NCBI RefSeq assembly: GCF_016916835.1
Contig: NZ_JAFFIX010000002.1
Location: forward strand, 310,001-374,000
DNA length: 64,000 nucleotides
Reading direction: 5' to 3'
From: Actinacidiphila bryophytorum
GTDB taxonomy: Bacteria; Actinomycetota; Actinomycetes; Streptomycetales; Streptomycetaceae
Within the stretch, counting starts at the first letter, position 1; each line of letters opens with the position of its first letter. Shown here piece after piece: positions 17,475 through 28,708 of this stretch. The notes below the pieces were generated by a model. That model was given only the letters and a program-made list of their open reading frames with translations, was not told where the DNA came from and searched no databases. The position numbers and the translations under genes are program-made.

Positions 17475-19754
17475 ATGGCTCACAAGCGTTCGGGCGGGGG
17501 GCTCACGACGGCCCAGCAGGCCGCCAAGTTCCTCGGCGTCAGTGTTCTGGCCGGCGCGGTCCTGGCGGGAATAGCCCTGCCGGCCGCCGGTGCGCTCGGC
17601 CTGTCCGCGAAGGGCACGGCGGCAGGCTTCGACGACCTGCCCGGCGAGCTGAAGGCGCCGCCGCTCAGCCAGGCGTCCAAGATCCTGGACTCCAAGGGCG
17701 GCCTGATCGCCACCGTCTACTCGCGCGACCGCACGGTCGTCCCGATCACCGCCATGAGCCCGAACATCCTCAAGGCCATCGTCGACATCGAGGACTCGCG
17801 CTACTACGAGCACGGCGCCCTCGACCTCAAGGGCATCCTGCGCGCGCTCAGCAACAACGCCTCGGACGGGGGCACCCAGGGCGCCTCGACACTGACCCAG
17901 CAGTACGTCAAGAACGTCTTCGTGGAGGAGGCGGGCGACGACGCCACCAAGGTCGCCCAGGCCACCCAGCAGACCGTCGGCCGCAAGATCAAGGAGATGA
18001 AGTACGCGATCCAGGTCGAGAAGGAGCTGGGCAAGAAGAAGATCCTGGAGAACTACCTCAACATCACCTTCTTCGGCGAGCAGGCCTACGGCATCGAGGC
18101 CGCCGCCCAGCGCTACTTCAGCACCTCCGCGAAGAAGCTCACCCTGACCCAGGCCGCCCTGCTGGCCGGCATGGTGCAGTCGCCGAGCCGCTACGACCCG
18201 ATCAGCAACGAGCAGGCCGCGCTCGACCGGCGCAACACGGTGCTGGCCCGGATGGCCCAGCTCAAGGACATCACCCCGGCGCAGGCCGCAGCCGCCCAGA
18301 AGGCGCCGCTCGGCCTCAAGGTCAGCTCCCCGAAGAACGGCTGCATCACCGCGGCCAACGGCGCCGGCTTCTTCTGCGACTACGTGCGCGAGACGTTCCT
18401 GCAGAACGCGGCCTTCGGCAAGACCAAGACCGACCGGCAGAAGGCGTGGGACATAGGCGGTCTCACCATAAGGACCACGCTCGACCCGAAGGCGCAGCAG
18501 GCGCTGCTCAAGGGCCTGGGCGAGCACGTGTACAAGGGCGACAACTTCGTCGCCGCCGACACCATGGTGCAGCCGGGCACCGGCAAGATCGTCGCCATGG
18601 GCCAGAGCAAGCCCTACGGCTTCGGCAAGAACCAGACCCAGCTGAACCTGTCCGTCGACCGGAACATGGGCAACAGCGGCGGTTTCCAGAACGGCTCGAC
18701 CTTCAAGCCGATCACGGCGGCCGCGGCCCTGGAGGCCGGCTACAAGCCGGACCAGACCTACCCGTCGCCGAACGAGCTGGAGATCTACCCCGACGTCACC
18801 AACTGCGCCGGCCAGGTCGTCCACGCCCACCCCGGCGAGGGCACCAAGAACGAGTCGAAGTCCGAGGTCGGGCCGTACTCCATGCCCGACGCGCTCAAGC
18901 ACTCGATCAACACGTACTTCGTGGCGCTCGAAGCCGACATCGGCCTGTGCCCGATCGTCAACATGGCGTCCAAGCTCGGCTTCGTCCGGGCCGACGGCAA
19001 GCCGCTGATCCAGGCCGCGTCGCTCACCCTGGGCGTCAACGAGGTCTCGCCGCTCACCGTCGCCGCCGCCTACGCGGCATTCGCCAACCGCGGCGTCTAC
19101 TGCACGCCGACCGCCATCGAGGCCGTCACCGGCCCGAACGGCAAGCAGATGGCGGTGCCGAAGACCCTGTGCAGCCGGGCCATGTCGCAGAACACCGCGG
19201 ACACCCTCAACAGCATGCTCAAGGGCGTCGTCGACGACGGCACCGGCACCGCGGCCGACCTTCCCGGCCGCGACACGGCAGGCAAGACCGGTACGACCGA
19301 CGACCGCAGGGACGCCTGGTTCGCCGGCTACACCCCGTCCCTGGCCTCCGCGGTCTGGCTGGGCGACCCGTTCGGCAAGGGCATCAAGGGCCGCCGCCTT
19401 TCGATGTACGCCGGCGCCCCCGACAACGGCGGCATCAAGGTCAAGATCGGCCCCAAGACCTTCGACAAGGTCGAGGGCGCGACCGGCCCGGCGCCCATCT
19501 GGCGCGACGCGATGCTCGGGGCCCTGGAGGGCACCGAGCGCGAGCACTTCGTGACGGTGCCGCTGCCCGACCCGCCGGCCAAGACCGACCCGAACCAGCC
19601 GCCGGACAACGGCAAGGGCCACGGCCCCGGCGGCACGGGTCCCGGCGGCACGGGCCTGCCCAACCCCTTCCCGACCTTCACGATCCCGCCCGGCATCACG
19701 GGCGGCGGCAACGGAAGGGCCGGGGGCGGCGGCAACGGCGGGAACGGGCCGTGA
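17475..19754 (+). CDS. class A penicillin-binding protein (bifunctional)
   Basis: 759-aa cell-wall enzyme with one N-terminal membrane anchor (FLGVSVLAGAVLAGIALPA). The GT51 glycosyltransferase domain has E106 in the IEDSRYYEHGA motif and a second motif GASTLTQQYVKN. The transpeptidase domain has SxxK at 408-411 (STFK), SxN at 477-479 (SIN) and KTGTT from 604. All catalytic residues are present, so it should polymerise and cross-link peptidoglycan outside the membrane. The last 70 residues are a Pro/Gly-rich tail. It is divergent from wblA with a long shared control region and is followed by a strong terminator. Confidence 0.95.
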   Translation: MAHKRSGGGLTTAQQAAKFLGVSVLAGAVLAGIALPAAGALGLSAKGTAAGFDDLPGELKAPPLSQASKILDSKGGLIATVYSRDRTVVPITAMSPNILKAIVDIEDSRYYEHGALDLKGILRALSNNASDGGTQGASTLTQQYVKNVFVEEAGDDATKVAQATQQTVGRKIKEMKYAIQVEKELGKKKILENYLNITFFGEQAYGIEAAAQRYFSTSAKKLTLTQAALLAGMVQSPSRYDPISNEQAALDRRNTVLARMAQLKDITPAQAAAAQKAPLGLKVSSPKNGCITAANGAGFFCDYVRETFLQNAAFGKTKTDRQKAWDIGGLTIRTTLDPKAQQALLKGLGEHVYKGDNFVAADTMVQPGTGKIVAMGQSKPYGFGKNQTQLNLSVDRNMGNSGGFQNGSTFKPITAAAALEAGYKPDQTYPSPNELEIYPDVTNCAGQVVHAHPGEGTKNESKSEVGPYSMPDALKHSINTYFVALEADIGLCPIVNMASKLGFVRADGKPLIQAASLTLGVNEVSPLTVAAAYAAFANRGVYCTPTAIEAVTGPNGKQMAVPKTLCSRAMSQNTADTLNSMLKGVVDDGTGTAADLPGRDTAGKTGTTDDRRDAWFAGYTPSLASAVWLGDPFGKGIKGRRLSMYAGAPDNGGIKVKIGPKTFDKVEGATGPAPIWRDAMLGALEGTEREHFVTVPLPDPPAKTDPNQPPDNGKGHGPGGTGPGGTGLPNPFPTFTIPPGITGGGNGRAGGGGNGGNGP

Positions 19755-19804
19755 GCAGTGCGGCGCTCGTGACGCCGGGCGGGCTCGGCTGAGCGGGTGA
19801 GCGT

Positions 19805-19838
19805 GTAAGGGGCGCCCTCCTTGGAGGGCGCCCCTTAC
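19805..19838 (+). terminator. strong hairpin terminator after PBP gene
   Basis: A perfect 16-bp stem (GTAAGGGGCGCCCTCC and its complement) closes on a TT loop 50 nt after the PBP stop codon. There is no long U-tract, which is common for terminators in high-GC actinobacteria. The symmetry means it could act on both strands. Confidence 0.88.
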
Positions 19839-19843
19839 GTGTG

Positions 19844-19861
19844 CCTATGCATAGGCCTATG
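19844..19861. repeat. two interlocked 12-bp palindromes
   Basis: CCTATGCATAGG (19844-19855) and CATAGGCCTATG (19850-19861) are each perfect palindromes and share 6 bases. The patch is AT-rich compared with its surroundings and lies just after the PBP terminator and downstream of the convergent yqeY-like gene. No function is known. Confidence 0.5.
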
Positions 19862-19942
19862 CGCGGGCGATGCGCGTACGGCCGGGCCGGTGGCCCGGAG
19901 GCGCGGACGTACTTGCTGGCGTACCGCTGACGTACCGCCGGG

Positions 19943-20401
19943 TCAGCCGGCGAGCTGGCGCTTGACCTCGGCGGCGACGCGGCCGCCCTCCGCGCGCTTG
20001 GCGACCTTGGGGTTGACCAGCTTCATGACGGCGCCCATGCCCTTCGGCCCGCTGGCACCCGACTCGGCGACCGCCTCCCGGACGATCGCGGCGATCTCCT
20101 CGTCGGTGAGCTGCTGCGGCAGGTACTCGGCCAGGACCTCGCCCTCCGCCCGCTCCCGCTGCGCCGACTCCGCGCGACCGCCCTGCTCGAACGCCTCGGC
20201 CGCCTCGCGCCGCTTCTTCGCCTCCCGGGTGATCACCGTCAGCACCTCGTCGTCGGAGAGCTGCCGGGCCGTGGTGCCGGCGACCTCCTCCTTGGTGATG
20301 GCGGTCAGCGTGAGCCGGAGCGTGGCGGAGCGCAGTTCGTCACGGCCCTTGATCGCCGTGGTCAGGTCGTCCTGGAGTCGCTGCTTGAGCGTCGTGGTCA
20401 T
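19943..20401 (-). CDS. GatB/YqeY-domain protein
   Basis: 152-aa protein matching the stand-alone YqeY family. The N-terminus is MTTTLKQRLQDDLTTAIKGRD and the core reads LRLTLTAI then EVLTVITREAKKRREAAEAFEQGGR, ending with MGAVMKLVNPKV. The family is related to the tRNA-binding tail of the amidotransferase GatB, but its role is not established. I chose the ATG at 20401; the frame is open further upstream only as antisense to the metallophosphoesterase. It is divergent from that gene with about 96 nt between. Confidence 0.92.
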   Translation of the reverse strand: MTTTLKQRLQDDLTTAIKGRDELRSATLRLTLTAITKEEVAGTTARQLSDDEVLTVITREAKKRREAAEAFEQGGRAESAQRERAEGEVLAEYLPQQLTDEEIAAIVREAVAESGASGPKGMGAVMKLVNPKVAKRAEGGRVAAEVKRQLAG

Positions 20402-21407
20402 ACCCCGATTTTCGCACCACGGTGCCGTGCGGTGCGCCCCTATTAGCGACGCGTTGGCCCGGCGCCTTTCCCCGCCGGACTCTGACACGATGGGCGTATG
20501 CGCGCGCGATACGGAGTACCCCTCGGTGTGATGGCGGCAGGCGCGGCCTGCGTGGCATATGCGGCCGGCTTCGAGGCGAGGTCGTACCGGCTGCGCCGGG
20601 TGGACATCCCGGTGCTGCCCCCCGGGATGCGGCCGATCCGGATCCTCCAGCTGTCCGACATCCACATGGTCTCGGGCCAGGACAAGAAGCGCCGCTGGCT
20701 GCAGTCGCTCGCGGGCCTGCGCCCCGACCTGGTCGTGAACACCGGGGACAACCTCTCCGACCCCACCGCCGTCCCCGAAGTCCTGGACGCCCTGGGGCCG
20801 TTGCTGCGGTTCCCCGGCACGTACGTCTTCGGCTCGAACGACTACTACGGCCCGAAGTTCCGCAACCCCGGCCGCTACCTGGTCGAGAAGGCTCGCGGCC
20901 AGCACGGCCTGAACGGCAAGAGCGCCGGCGGCCACGGCGTCGTCCGCAACCCCTGGGGCGACCTGCGCGACGCCTTCGACGCGGCCGGCTGGGTCGGCCT
21001 GAGCAACACCCGCGGCCGCCTCAAGCTCGACCACGGCCCCGTCCTGGGCCTGACCGGCCTGGACGACCCGCACATCAAGCGCGACCGGTACGCCGCGGTC
21101 GCCGGCGGCCCCGACCCGGACACCGACTTCAACCTGGCCCTGGTCCACGCCCCCTACCTGCGCGTCCTCGACGCCTTCACGGCCGACCGCTACCCCCTGA
21201 TCCTGGCCGGCCACACGCACGGCGGCCAGCTCTGCATCCCCTTCTACGGCGCCCTGGTCACCAACTGCGACCTCGACACCGACCGCGTGAAGGGCCTCTC
21301 CACCCACACCGCCACCGGCTCCACCTCCTACCTCCACGTCTCCGCAGGCTGCGGCACCAACCGCTACACCCCCCTCCGCTTCGCCTGCCCCCCCGAGGCC
21401 ACCCTCC

Positions 21408-23207
<1,800 letters not shown>

Positions 23208-23562
23208 GTCTGGCTCCTTCCGGGGTGGTGGTCTGGGTTCCTGCGGGCGCGCGCCGTCGGCGCGGCGGGCGGGCGTTGAGCCGTGACTCGGCCGCGACGG
23301 GCGCCGCGCGGGCCGGTCGGTAGGCCGACCTGGCGGACGGCAGGGTGCCGGCATCGGGCGGGGCCAGGGGCCGTTCCTCGAAGATCCGGATGATCTCCGC
23401 GAGGTGGCCGGCGGTGAAGCGGTAGCTGCCGCCGAGCCTGGTGAACGGGATACGGCGGCGGCGGGCCTGCTCCCTGACCCACCACTCGGAGCAGCCGATG
23501 ACGTCGGCGATCTGGGCGGGCCGGTAGAGGACGGGCAGTTCGTCGGGAGCGGGTAGAGGCAT

Positions 23563-24037
23563 GGCGAGTCCTCGCGACGGCGTGGGGGAATGCCATCAGC
23601 AGTCAGGGGATGGTCGGACGAAGACGCCGACACCCCGAAACCGGGAGGCGTCGGCCGAGTTGGGTCAGACCAGCGCTCTGGAGCGCCGACGGAGGGCCGG
23701 GCGCGACGGGACTGACACGCGCATGAACCCTCCCCTCTCGGCGCTACGTGCACGGGCGGCGGACGACGGAGGTGCTGTTGTACCTCGCCGTCGCGGCCGT
23801 GCGGAAGCGGATTCGCGTACGACTTCGCCCTGGTCGGACGGTCGCCGCGGGACGGTAGCACGAAATCCCGGACACGCTCCGGCCGCTCGAACCGACGGAC
23901 CACGTCCGCTCCTCCCCTGTTTCGCTCGCAAGGGGCACGAGGTCGAGGTCACCGGAGTGCGAGCGACGTCAGGTGCGCGCCCTCGTGCCTGGCGGCCATG
24001 GTGGCAATGCCCGGGGGCGCCAGGCAGGATGCAGGCC
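23563..24037. promoter_or_regulatory. 475-bp spacer upstream of xis and cargo gene
   Basis: No convincing gene is visible. The spacer must hold the leftward xis/int promoter and the rightward promoter of the 414-aa cargo gene. It contains the first copy of a diverged direct repeat (about 23777-23882). The remaining sequence shows no clear hairpin terminator or tRNA. Confidence 0.5.
23777..23882. repeat. diverged direct repeat, copy A
   Basis: This stretch aligns by eye over about 100 nt to 25329-25430. Shared words include CGCGTAC, TTCGC/TTCTCGC, CTGGTCG and the closing CACGAAA(T)CCCGGACA. Both copies lie upstream of a rightward gene of unknown function. They could be relics of a shared coding region or related promoter segments. 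Confidence 0.5.
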
Positions 24038-25282
24038 ATGAGTGCTCCTCCGCACGTCGCCCTGCCTGGCCAGGCGTGGAATGTCGTCGCTGATGACCCG
24101 ACCGGCCTGCTCTTCGCCGTCAGCTATGGCTCGAACCCCCTGGAAACCGTCCTCACCGCCGTCGACCAGAGGGGACATATCGAGTGGCAGCGCTCGTTCC
24201 CGGGAACCGGTCGCCCCTGGGCGCTGGCGACCGGCCGCGGAACCGTCTGGGTGTCCCGGCCCGAAGCAGCCTGGAGGGTTCTGGAAGAAGTCGACGCGAA
24301 CGGCCGCACCGTCAACTCCGTAGTTCCGCCCAGCCAGCCAGGCGAGGACATCGGCACCTTCGCGCTGCTGCCCGACGGCTTCTGCATCCTGTGGACCGCC
24401 GCGCGCGGACCGCTGCGTGGGGACGGGCCGAGGCGTGAGCCACGGGTCTCCCGCCACCGTGCAGACGGCAGCCCTCTGTGGTCGACACCCATTCGCCTCG
24501 GTGATCTCTCGTACTCCGGGATAGTCGAGATGAGCGAGGACTCCGGCTGGCAGGTACGGCAGAAGCCGAGATGGACCCCACGCGAGGTCACGGTCGCCTA
24601 CCACGAGCCGCTGATGATCAGCGGTGGCTCTGTGGCCGCATCGTTCGAGGACCGCGGCAGTGGGCTCGCCCGCACGTTCCTTCTCGATCTACGTACGGGA
24701 AAGCTGTCGGCCGCGACACCGCCGGCACCCGATGGGCACAAGGCGATCGACCAGGACGGCGGCTTCCTCATCGGCGCCCAAGGCTACGGAGCCTTCGAGA
24801 CAGCCCGGATAACCCCCGACGGCCGCCGCGTCGCCGACTGGCCGAGCCACGGTGTACTCACGATGGGCGCCAGCGGCGTGGTCTCCATCATCGAAATGAC
24901 GAACGATATGTCCGCCCGCTCGACATTCCGGCGACTGGAGCGCGACGGCACCTTGACCAGCGGCCCGGACCTGCCCGGCTACTACACCGCACCCGCCGCA
25001 GTGGACCAGGAAGGCACCACCGTCTACTGGCGCAACGGCCAACTGACCGCCGTCGACGCAGACCTGAACGCCCACCGAGTTGCCGAACTTCCCGGCACGG
25101 GCGTCACCAGCCGCGTCCTGATCCTCGGCAACGGCATGGTCTCCCTCACCCTCGGCAACGCACTTCACCTCGTACCCACGCCGCTCGCCCCGCTCGCCAC
25201 AGGCCCATGGCCCTGCGCCGACCACAACCTCCAGGGCAACCCCGTCGCCCAAACGGATCAGCCTCCAGACGAGTTGCGATGA
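24038..25282 (+). CDS. hypothetical beta-rich protein (propeller-like), cargo
   Basis: 414-aa protein without signal peptide or membrane segment. It is built of repeated short beta-type units such as GQAWNVVADDPTG, ALATGRGTVWVSRPEAAWRV, VEEVDANG-like turns and GTTVYWRNGQLTAVDADL, reminiscent of a WD/PQQ-type beta-propeller, although no canonical repeat signature is present. I chose the ATG at 24038 because AGGA lies 8 nt upstream; an ATG at 24029 is also possible. It lies alone on its strand after xis and before a 124-aa gene. I do not recognise the family; a binding or scaffold role is only a guess from fold type. Confidence 0.7.
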   Translation: MSAPPHVALPGQAWNVVADDPTGLLFAVSYGSNPLETVLTAVDQRGHIEWQRSFPGTGRPWALATGRGTVWVSRPEAAWRVLEEVDANGRTVNSVVPPSQPGEDIGTFALLPDGFCILWTAARGPLRGDGPRREPRVSRHRADGSPLWSTPIRLGDLSYSGIVEMSEDSGWQVRQKPRWTPREVTVAYHEPLMISGGSVAASFEDRGSGLARTFLLDLRTGKLSAATPPAPDGHKAIDQDGGFLIGAQGYGAFETARITPDGRRVADWPSHGVLTMGASGVVSIIEMTNDMSARSTFRRLERDGTLTSGPDLPGYYTAPAAVDQEGTTVYWRNGQLTAVDADLNAHRVAELPGTGVTSRVLILGNGMVSLTLGNALHLVPTPLAPLATGPWPCADHNLQGNPVAQTDQPPDELR

Positions 25283-25328
25283 GCCGCGGCCGTGGATCGT
25301 GCCGGAGGTCCATCCGGGAGAGGGCGTA

Positions 25329-25432
25329 CTGTCCGTTTCCGCCGCCACGCGAAAGCTGATCCGCGTACAGCTTCTCGCTGGTCGAGCGGTCATCGGGGGG
25401 CGGCAACACGAAACCCGGACAGGTCCTGGGCC
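25329..25432. repeat. diverged direct repeat, copy B
   Basis: Partner of the stretch at 23777-23882, with roughly two thirds of aligned bases matching by eye. It ends about 50 nt before the 124-aa gene, in the spacer 25283-25483, which holds no gene of its own. Confidence 0.5.
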
Positions 25433-25483
25433 CGCGCAGCAAGTTCGTTGATGCCCCAGTCGCCTGCTCGAGATACTCGCCGG

Positions 25484-25858
25484 ATGACCGACAACGCGCG
25501 ATCAGACACGACCGAAGGCTGGTGGGACGGGCCCTGGTACCGCGTTCGTACAGACAGGTTCGTGGCGTCCTTCCTGCCCAGTGCGGGCGAGGACTTGGAC
25601 GCGGTGTGCAACGTCGACGTCGAGGTCCGACTGACAGACGGCTCACGCTGGAGCGCAACCGTATTCACCGTCGCCGAGGTGCAGCGTCTGATGGAGAGGT
25701 GGGCGCAGACCGGCGAGGAGGCGGGAGGTCGCTACTTCTGGTGCTCGGACGGGCTGATCGTTCGCGAGGCCGGCGTCGTCAACATGGCCGAGGCGATCAG
25801 CGGCGCACTCGACGAGGGCGACTTCGAGCAGATCCTCCAGCGCCTGGACAACGGGTAA
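25484..25858 (+). CDS. hypothetical protein, 124 aa
   Basis: Small soluble acidic protein. Visible segments are EGWWDGPWYRVRTDRF near the N-terminus, VDVEVRLTDGSRWSATVFTV in the middle, GGRYFWCSDGLIVR, and a C-terminal helix ALDEGDFEQILQRL. I have no family name for it. It is the second cargo gene after the propeller-like protein and converges with the PH-like membrane gene. The start ATG is at 25484; the frame is open upstream, but the repeat element there does not look coding. Confidence 0.68.
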   Translation: MTDNARSDTTEGWWDGPWYRVRTDRFVASFLPSAGEDLDAVCNVDVEVRLTDGSRWSATVFTVAEVQRLMERWAQTGEEAGGRYFWCSDGLIVREAGVVNMAEAISGALDEGDFEQILQRLDNG

Positions 25859-25903
25859 CCAGCCCACAGCTGCCGTGTTGCGCCTTCGGATGACCTGGTG
25901 GCT

Positions 25904-26338
25904 TCAGAGCCCGAGCACCGCACGGACCTCGGAGAGCCGCTCGTCCTTGATGCCGGCGGACGCCTCGCCCAAGGCAACCGCGCGGGTCTTGAAGCCGTCC
26001 CTCCGGTGGAAGACCGCCGCCCCGTGCAGACCATCGGTCACCGCCACGACGTCCTCACGGCGCAGCCGATACGTGGCCAGCGGGTTGACGATCACCAGGG
26101 TCTCACCGCAGAGCTCCACCCGCGGCCGGAGCAGCACCAGCTCCCAGATCAGGGAGACCGCCGCGACAAGAGCCGTCGCCACAAGAGCCTGCACAGCCCT
26201 CCCCCCGGCCTGATCAGTCGCCCACGCCAGCCAGGCGCCCAGGGCGGCCAGCACCGCGAGCCCCCAGAACACCCCGGCCCAGACCATCAGTCGCGGGTGC
26301 ACCCGCCACACCGCCGCGTCCCCACCCTGCTCGCGCAT
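25904..26338 (-). CDS. two-helix membrane protein with bacterial PH-like domain
   Basis: 144-aa protein. Two hydrophobic helices, LMVWAGVFWGLAVLAALGAWLA and a second around VQALVATALVAAVSLIWELVL, are followed by a short soluble domain reading VELCGETLVIVNPLATYRLRREDVVAV. This is the layout of bacterial PH-domain (bPH) membrane proteins, which often cluster with small-molecule or ribosome-associated functions of unknown detail. Role here is unknown. It is transcribed leftward, against both flanking cargo and mobilization genes. Confidence 0.7.
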   Translation of the reverse strand: MREQGGDAAVWRVHPRLMVWAGVFWGLAVLAALGAWLAWATDQAGGRAVQALVATALVAAVSLIWELVLLRPRVELCGETLVIVNPLATYRLRREDVVAVTDGLHGAAVFHRRDGFKTRAVALGEASAGIKDERLSEVRAVLGL

Positions 26339-26688
26339 GAACTCATTGTGCGGACCTTCGGCCCTGCGCGTCCTGGCCCCCCGGTAAAGACCAGAAGGCC
26401 GCCGGTCGGACAGGCATCTGAGGGCGGTCCGGGAAAAGGGTGTACCGTGCCGCTCCCACCGCCGGGCCGAGCCCCGGCCACCGACCGAGGGAGGACGCCG
26501 TGCACACGCTTCAAGCCCGCGAGGTCGTCCTCGCTCACGGGAGGAACGTTCCGCCGGGCAACAAGGCGCCCAAGAGCAGTCGATCTTGGGCGAACTGCGT
26601 GGTACGTTCTGTCACCAGTGAACTTAATAGGGTGACCCCGGCAGCGCGCCAACGCTCCGGGGTCCGGCACAAGGAGACGCAACTCCTC
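26339..26688. promoter_or_regulatory. 350-bp spacer with promoter of the mobilization unit
   Basis: No gene is apparent. Near the 3' end, GTCACC (26611-26616) and GGTGAC (26631-26636) form a 6-bp inverted repeat around an AT-rich stretch containing TTAATA, a possible -10 region. AAGGAG at 26671 serves as the ribosome-binding site for the next gene. The arrangement suggests a controlled promoter for the HTH-DUF2637-mob genes. Confidence 0.45.
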
Positions 26689-27624
26689 ATGCAGATTCAT
26701 CGTAGCCGCCATGCGCGCGGCTTCACGGTCCTGCCCAACACGCTGCTGCAAGATCGGCGGCTGTCCTACACCGCCCGCGGCCTGCTCGCCGACCTCCTCT
26801 CGCGCCCCGACGGCTGGCGCGAGGACGGCCGCCACATGGCCGACACCAGCCCCCAAGGCCGCCTCGCGGTGGCGAAGGCCCTGCGCGAACTGACCGCCTT
26901 CGGCTACTACCGCGTCGAACGGGTACGCCGCCCGGACGGCACCTTCGTCAGCGAGACCCACGTCTACGACACCCCGCAGGTGGGACCGGGTGCCGTACGT
27001 CCGGGCTCCGGTCGACCAGCCACCGCCGACCGTGACGCCCACTCCGTAAAGGACCGTGGGAAAGAACCCACCCTCCCCGCGCAGCGGACACCGATCGACG
27101 CCGTACCCGGCGCGGGTCGGGGAGGGCGGCAGGAGATCCCGTCTCCACCCCTCGCCCAGGCCGAGCCGCCGAACGCGGCGAGCACCGAAGCGGCGGCCCT
27201 GCTCCACCGCGTGACCGCAGCGGAGCCTCGCCTGCGCCTCGGCGCGGCAGAGGCCATGACGCTCGCGCCCCTGGTGACGCCCTGGCTGGAGCGCGGCCTC
27301 GGCCCGCGCGACCTCTCCCCCGCCCTGCTCAGCGGCCTGCCCGAACGGGTCCACAGCGCGTCGGCTTTCTTGCGCGACCGCCTCACCCGCAAGCTGCCCC
27401 CAGCACCAGAGCCGATCACTGGACCGCCGAAGCCCCGCTCGCACGAGTGCGCCGGCTGCGCGCGCCCGATCCCGTACGAGGGCACCTGCCGTACCTGCGC
27501 TGAAGCGGACGCCCCACCGCCCGACGCCGTAGACGAGCGCGCCCGTACCGCCGCCCGCGGCCGAGCCCTGGTCCGCGCCGCCCTCAACAGCCGCGCGGGC
27601 ACGCTGACCGGCGCGAGAGCCTGA
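26689..27624 (+). CDS. helix-turn-helix protein of the mobilization module
   Basis: 311-aa protein. The N-terminus MQIHRSRHARGFTVLPNTLL is followed by a winged-helix region (LSYTARGLLADLLSRPDGW, then VAKALRELTAFGYYRVERV) like those found in plasmid and integrative-element proteins of Streptomyces. The middle is disordered and Pro-rich. Near the C-terminus CAGCARPIPYEGTCRTC gives two CxxC pairs that could bind zinc. The ATG is chosen by AAGGAG 12 nt upstream and by the conserved start of this family as I remember it. It heads the DUF2637-MobC-relaxase genes and may regulate them or help replication; this is inference. Confidence 0.78.
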   Translation: MQIHRSRHARGFTVLPNTLLQDRRLSYTARGLLADLLSRPDGWREDGRHMADTSPQGRLAVAKALRELTAFGYYRVERVRRPDGTFVSETHVYDTPQVGPGAVRPGSGRPATADRDAHSVKDRGKEPTLPAQRTPIDAVPGAGRGGRQEIPSPPLAQAEPPNAASTEAAALLHRVTAAEPRLRLGAAEAMTLAPLVTPWLERGLGPRDLSPALLSGLPERVHSASAFLRDRLTRKLPPAPEPITGPPKPRSHECAGCARPIPYEGTCRTCAEADAPPPDAVDERARTAARGRALVRAALNSRAGTLTGARA

Positions 27625-27762
27625 CCTCCCCCTTCACGGCCAACGCCGCCCCGCGCCCGTCCCTGCCCTGACGCGCGCCACTCCCCCCGAACCGCCGGGC
27701 GCTGCCGCCTGCCCGCGCCGACGCGCGCGCTGCGCCGCCCACCCGCCATGCCTGGAGCCCGC

Positions 27763-28608
27763 ATGTCCACGTCCGTGTCGCCGACGCCTTCCGCCCCGAT
27801 ACCCGAGCGCACCCGACGACGCCGCGCCCGACCGCTCGACAGCCTCGCGATCCTGCTGCTGGGCGGCTCCGCGTGCACGCTGTCCTTCGACGCGCTGCGC
27901 CAGGTCGCCCTGGCCTCCCACGTACGGCCCGTCCTCGCCTACCTCTTCCCGATCATCATCGATGGCTTCATCGGCTACGGCGTCCGCGCGATCCTCCTCC
28001 TGCGCGACGCCCCGCCGAGCGCCCGCCGCTACGCCTGGACGCTCTTCGCCGCCGCGAGCAGCGCCAGCCTGTGGGCCAACGCCCTGCACGCCATCCGCCT
28101 GAACTCCCCCGGCACCCACATCCTGGTCCTGGGAAACGCCCCCGTCGGCGTGCTCTCCACGATCGCCCCGCTGGCACTCGGCGGTGCCACACACCTCCAC
28201 ATCCTGGTCACGCGACACGCTCCCTCGCCGGAATCCGCCCCGGCCGGAACCCCCGGCCCGGGTCCGGCCGTTACGGAGCAGGTTCCGGCGGCCGCATCGC
28301 CCGCACCGAGCGGGAAGGCGCCGGCCGAAACCTCCGGCCGGAAAGCGGCGCCCACTCGCCGTACTGCGCCCAGCCGTCCACGCACCCGGACCGGCACCGG
28401 CCGCCCCGGACGACGAGCCGACGCCAGCATCGACGAACTGGCGACCGTCATCGCCACCGCGTACCCGGATTCGGCCCAGGTGAGCAGGGCCGAGGCCCGC
28501 GAGGCGATCCAGGCCGCCGGTCTCTCGGCCGGCAACGACCGCGTCGCCCAAGCCGTCGCCCGCCTCGCAGAGAGCCGGAGCGAACAGGCCCAACTGCCCA
28601 CTGCCTGA
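27763..28608 (+). CDS. DUF2637 membrane protein with C-terminal HTH
   Basis: 281-aa protein. Four hydrophobic segments (SLAILLLGGSACTLSFDAL, VLAYLFPIIIDGFIGYGV, YAWTLFAAASSASLWANAL, VLSTIAPLALGGATHL) form the DUF2637 domain found in Streptomyces plasmid transfer/spread clusters. A long Ala/Pro linker follows, then a small helical domain (SIDELATVIATAY then SRAEAREAIQAAGLSAG) that looks like an HTH. The start at 27763 has GGAG 5 nt upstream and is preferred over ATG 27748. Such proteins are often called Spd-like, but their role is not defined. It lies between the HTH gene and mobC. Confidence 0.82.
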   Translation: MSTSVSPTPSAPIPERTRRRRARPLDSLAILLLGGSACTLSFDALRQVALASHVRPVLAYLFPIIIDGFIGYGVRAILLLRDAPPSARRYAWTLFAAASSASLWANALHAIRLNSPGTHILVLGNAPVGVLSTIAPLALGGATHLHILVTRHAPSPESAPAGTPGPGPAVTEQVPAAASPAPSGKAPAETSGRKAAPTRRTAPSRPRTRTGTGRPGRRADASIDELATVIATAYPDSAQVSRAEAREAIQAAGLSAGNDRVAQAVARLAESRSEQAQLPTA

Positions 28609-28708
28609 GCCCCTCCAGAAGGCGGGGCGTCCGCGTACGTGGTCCTGCTGCCACCGCAGACGCCCCCGCCTCGGCAACCGAGAACCCCCGCCGTCCCCAG
28701 GAGTCGCC

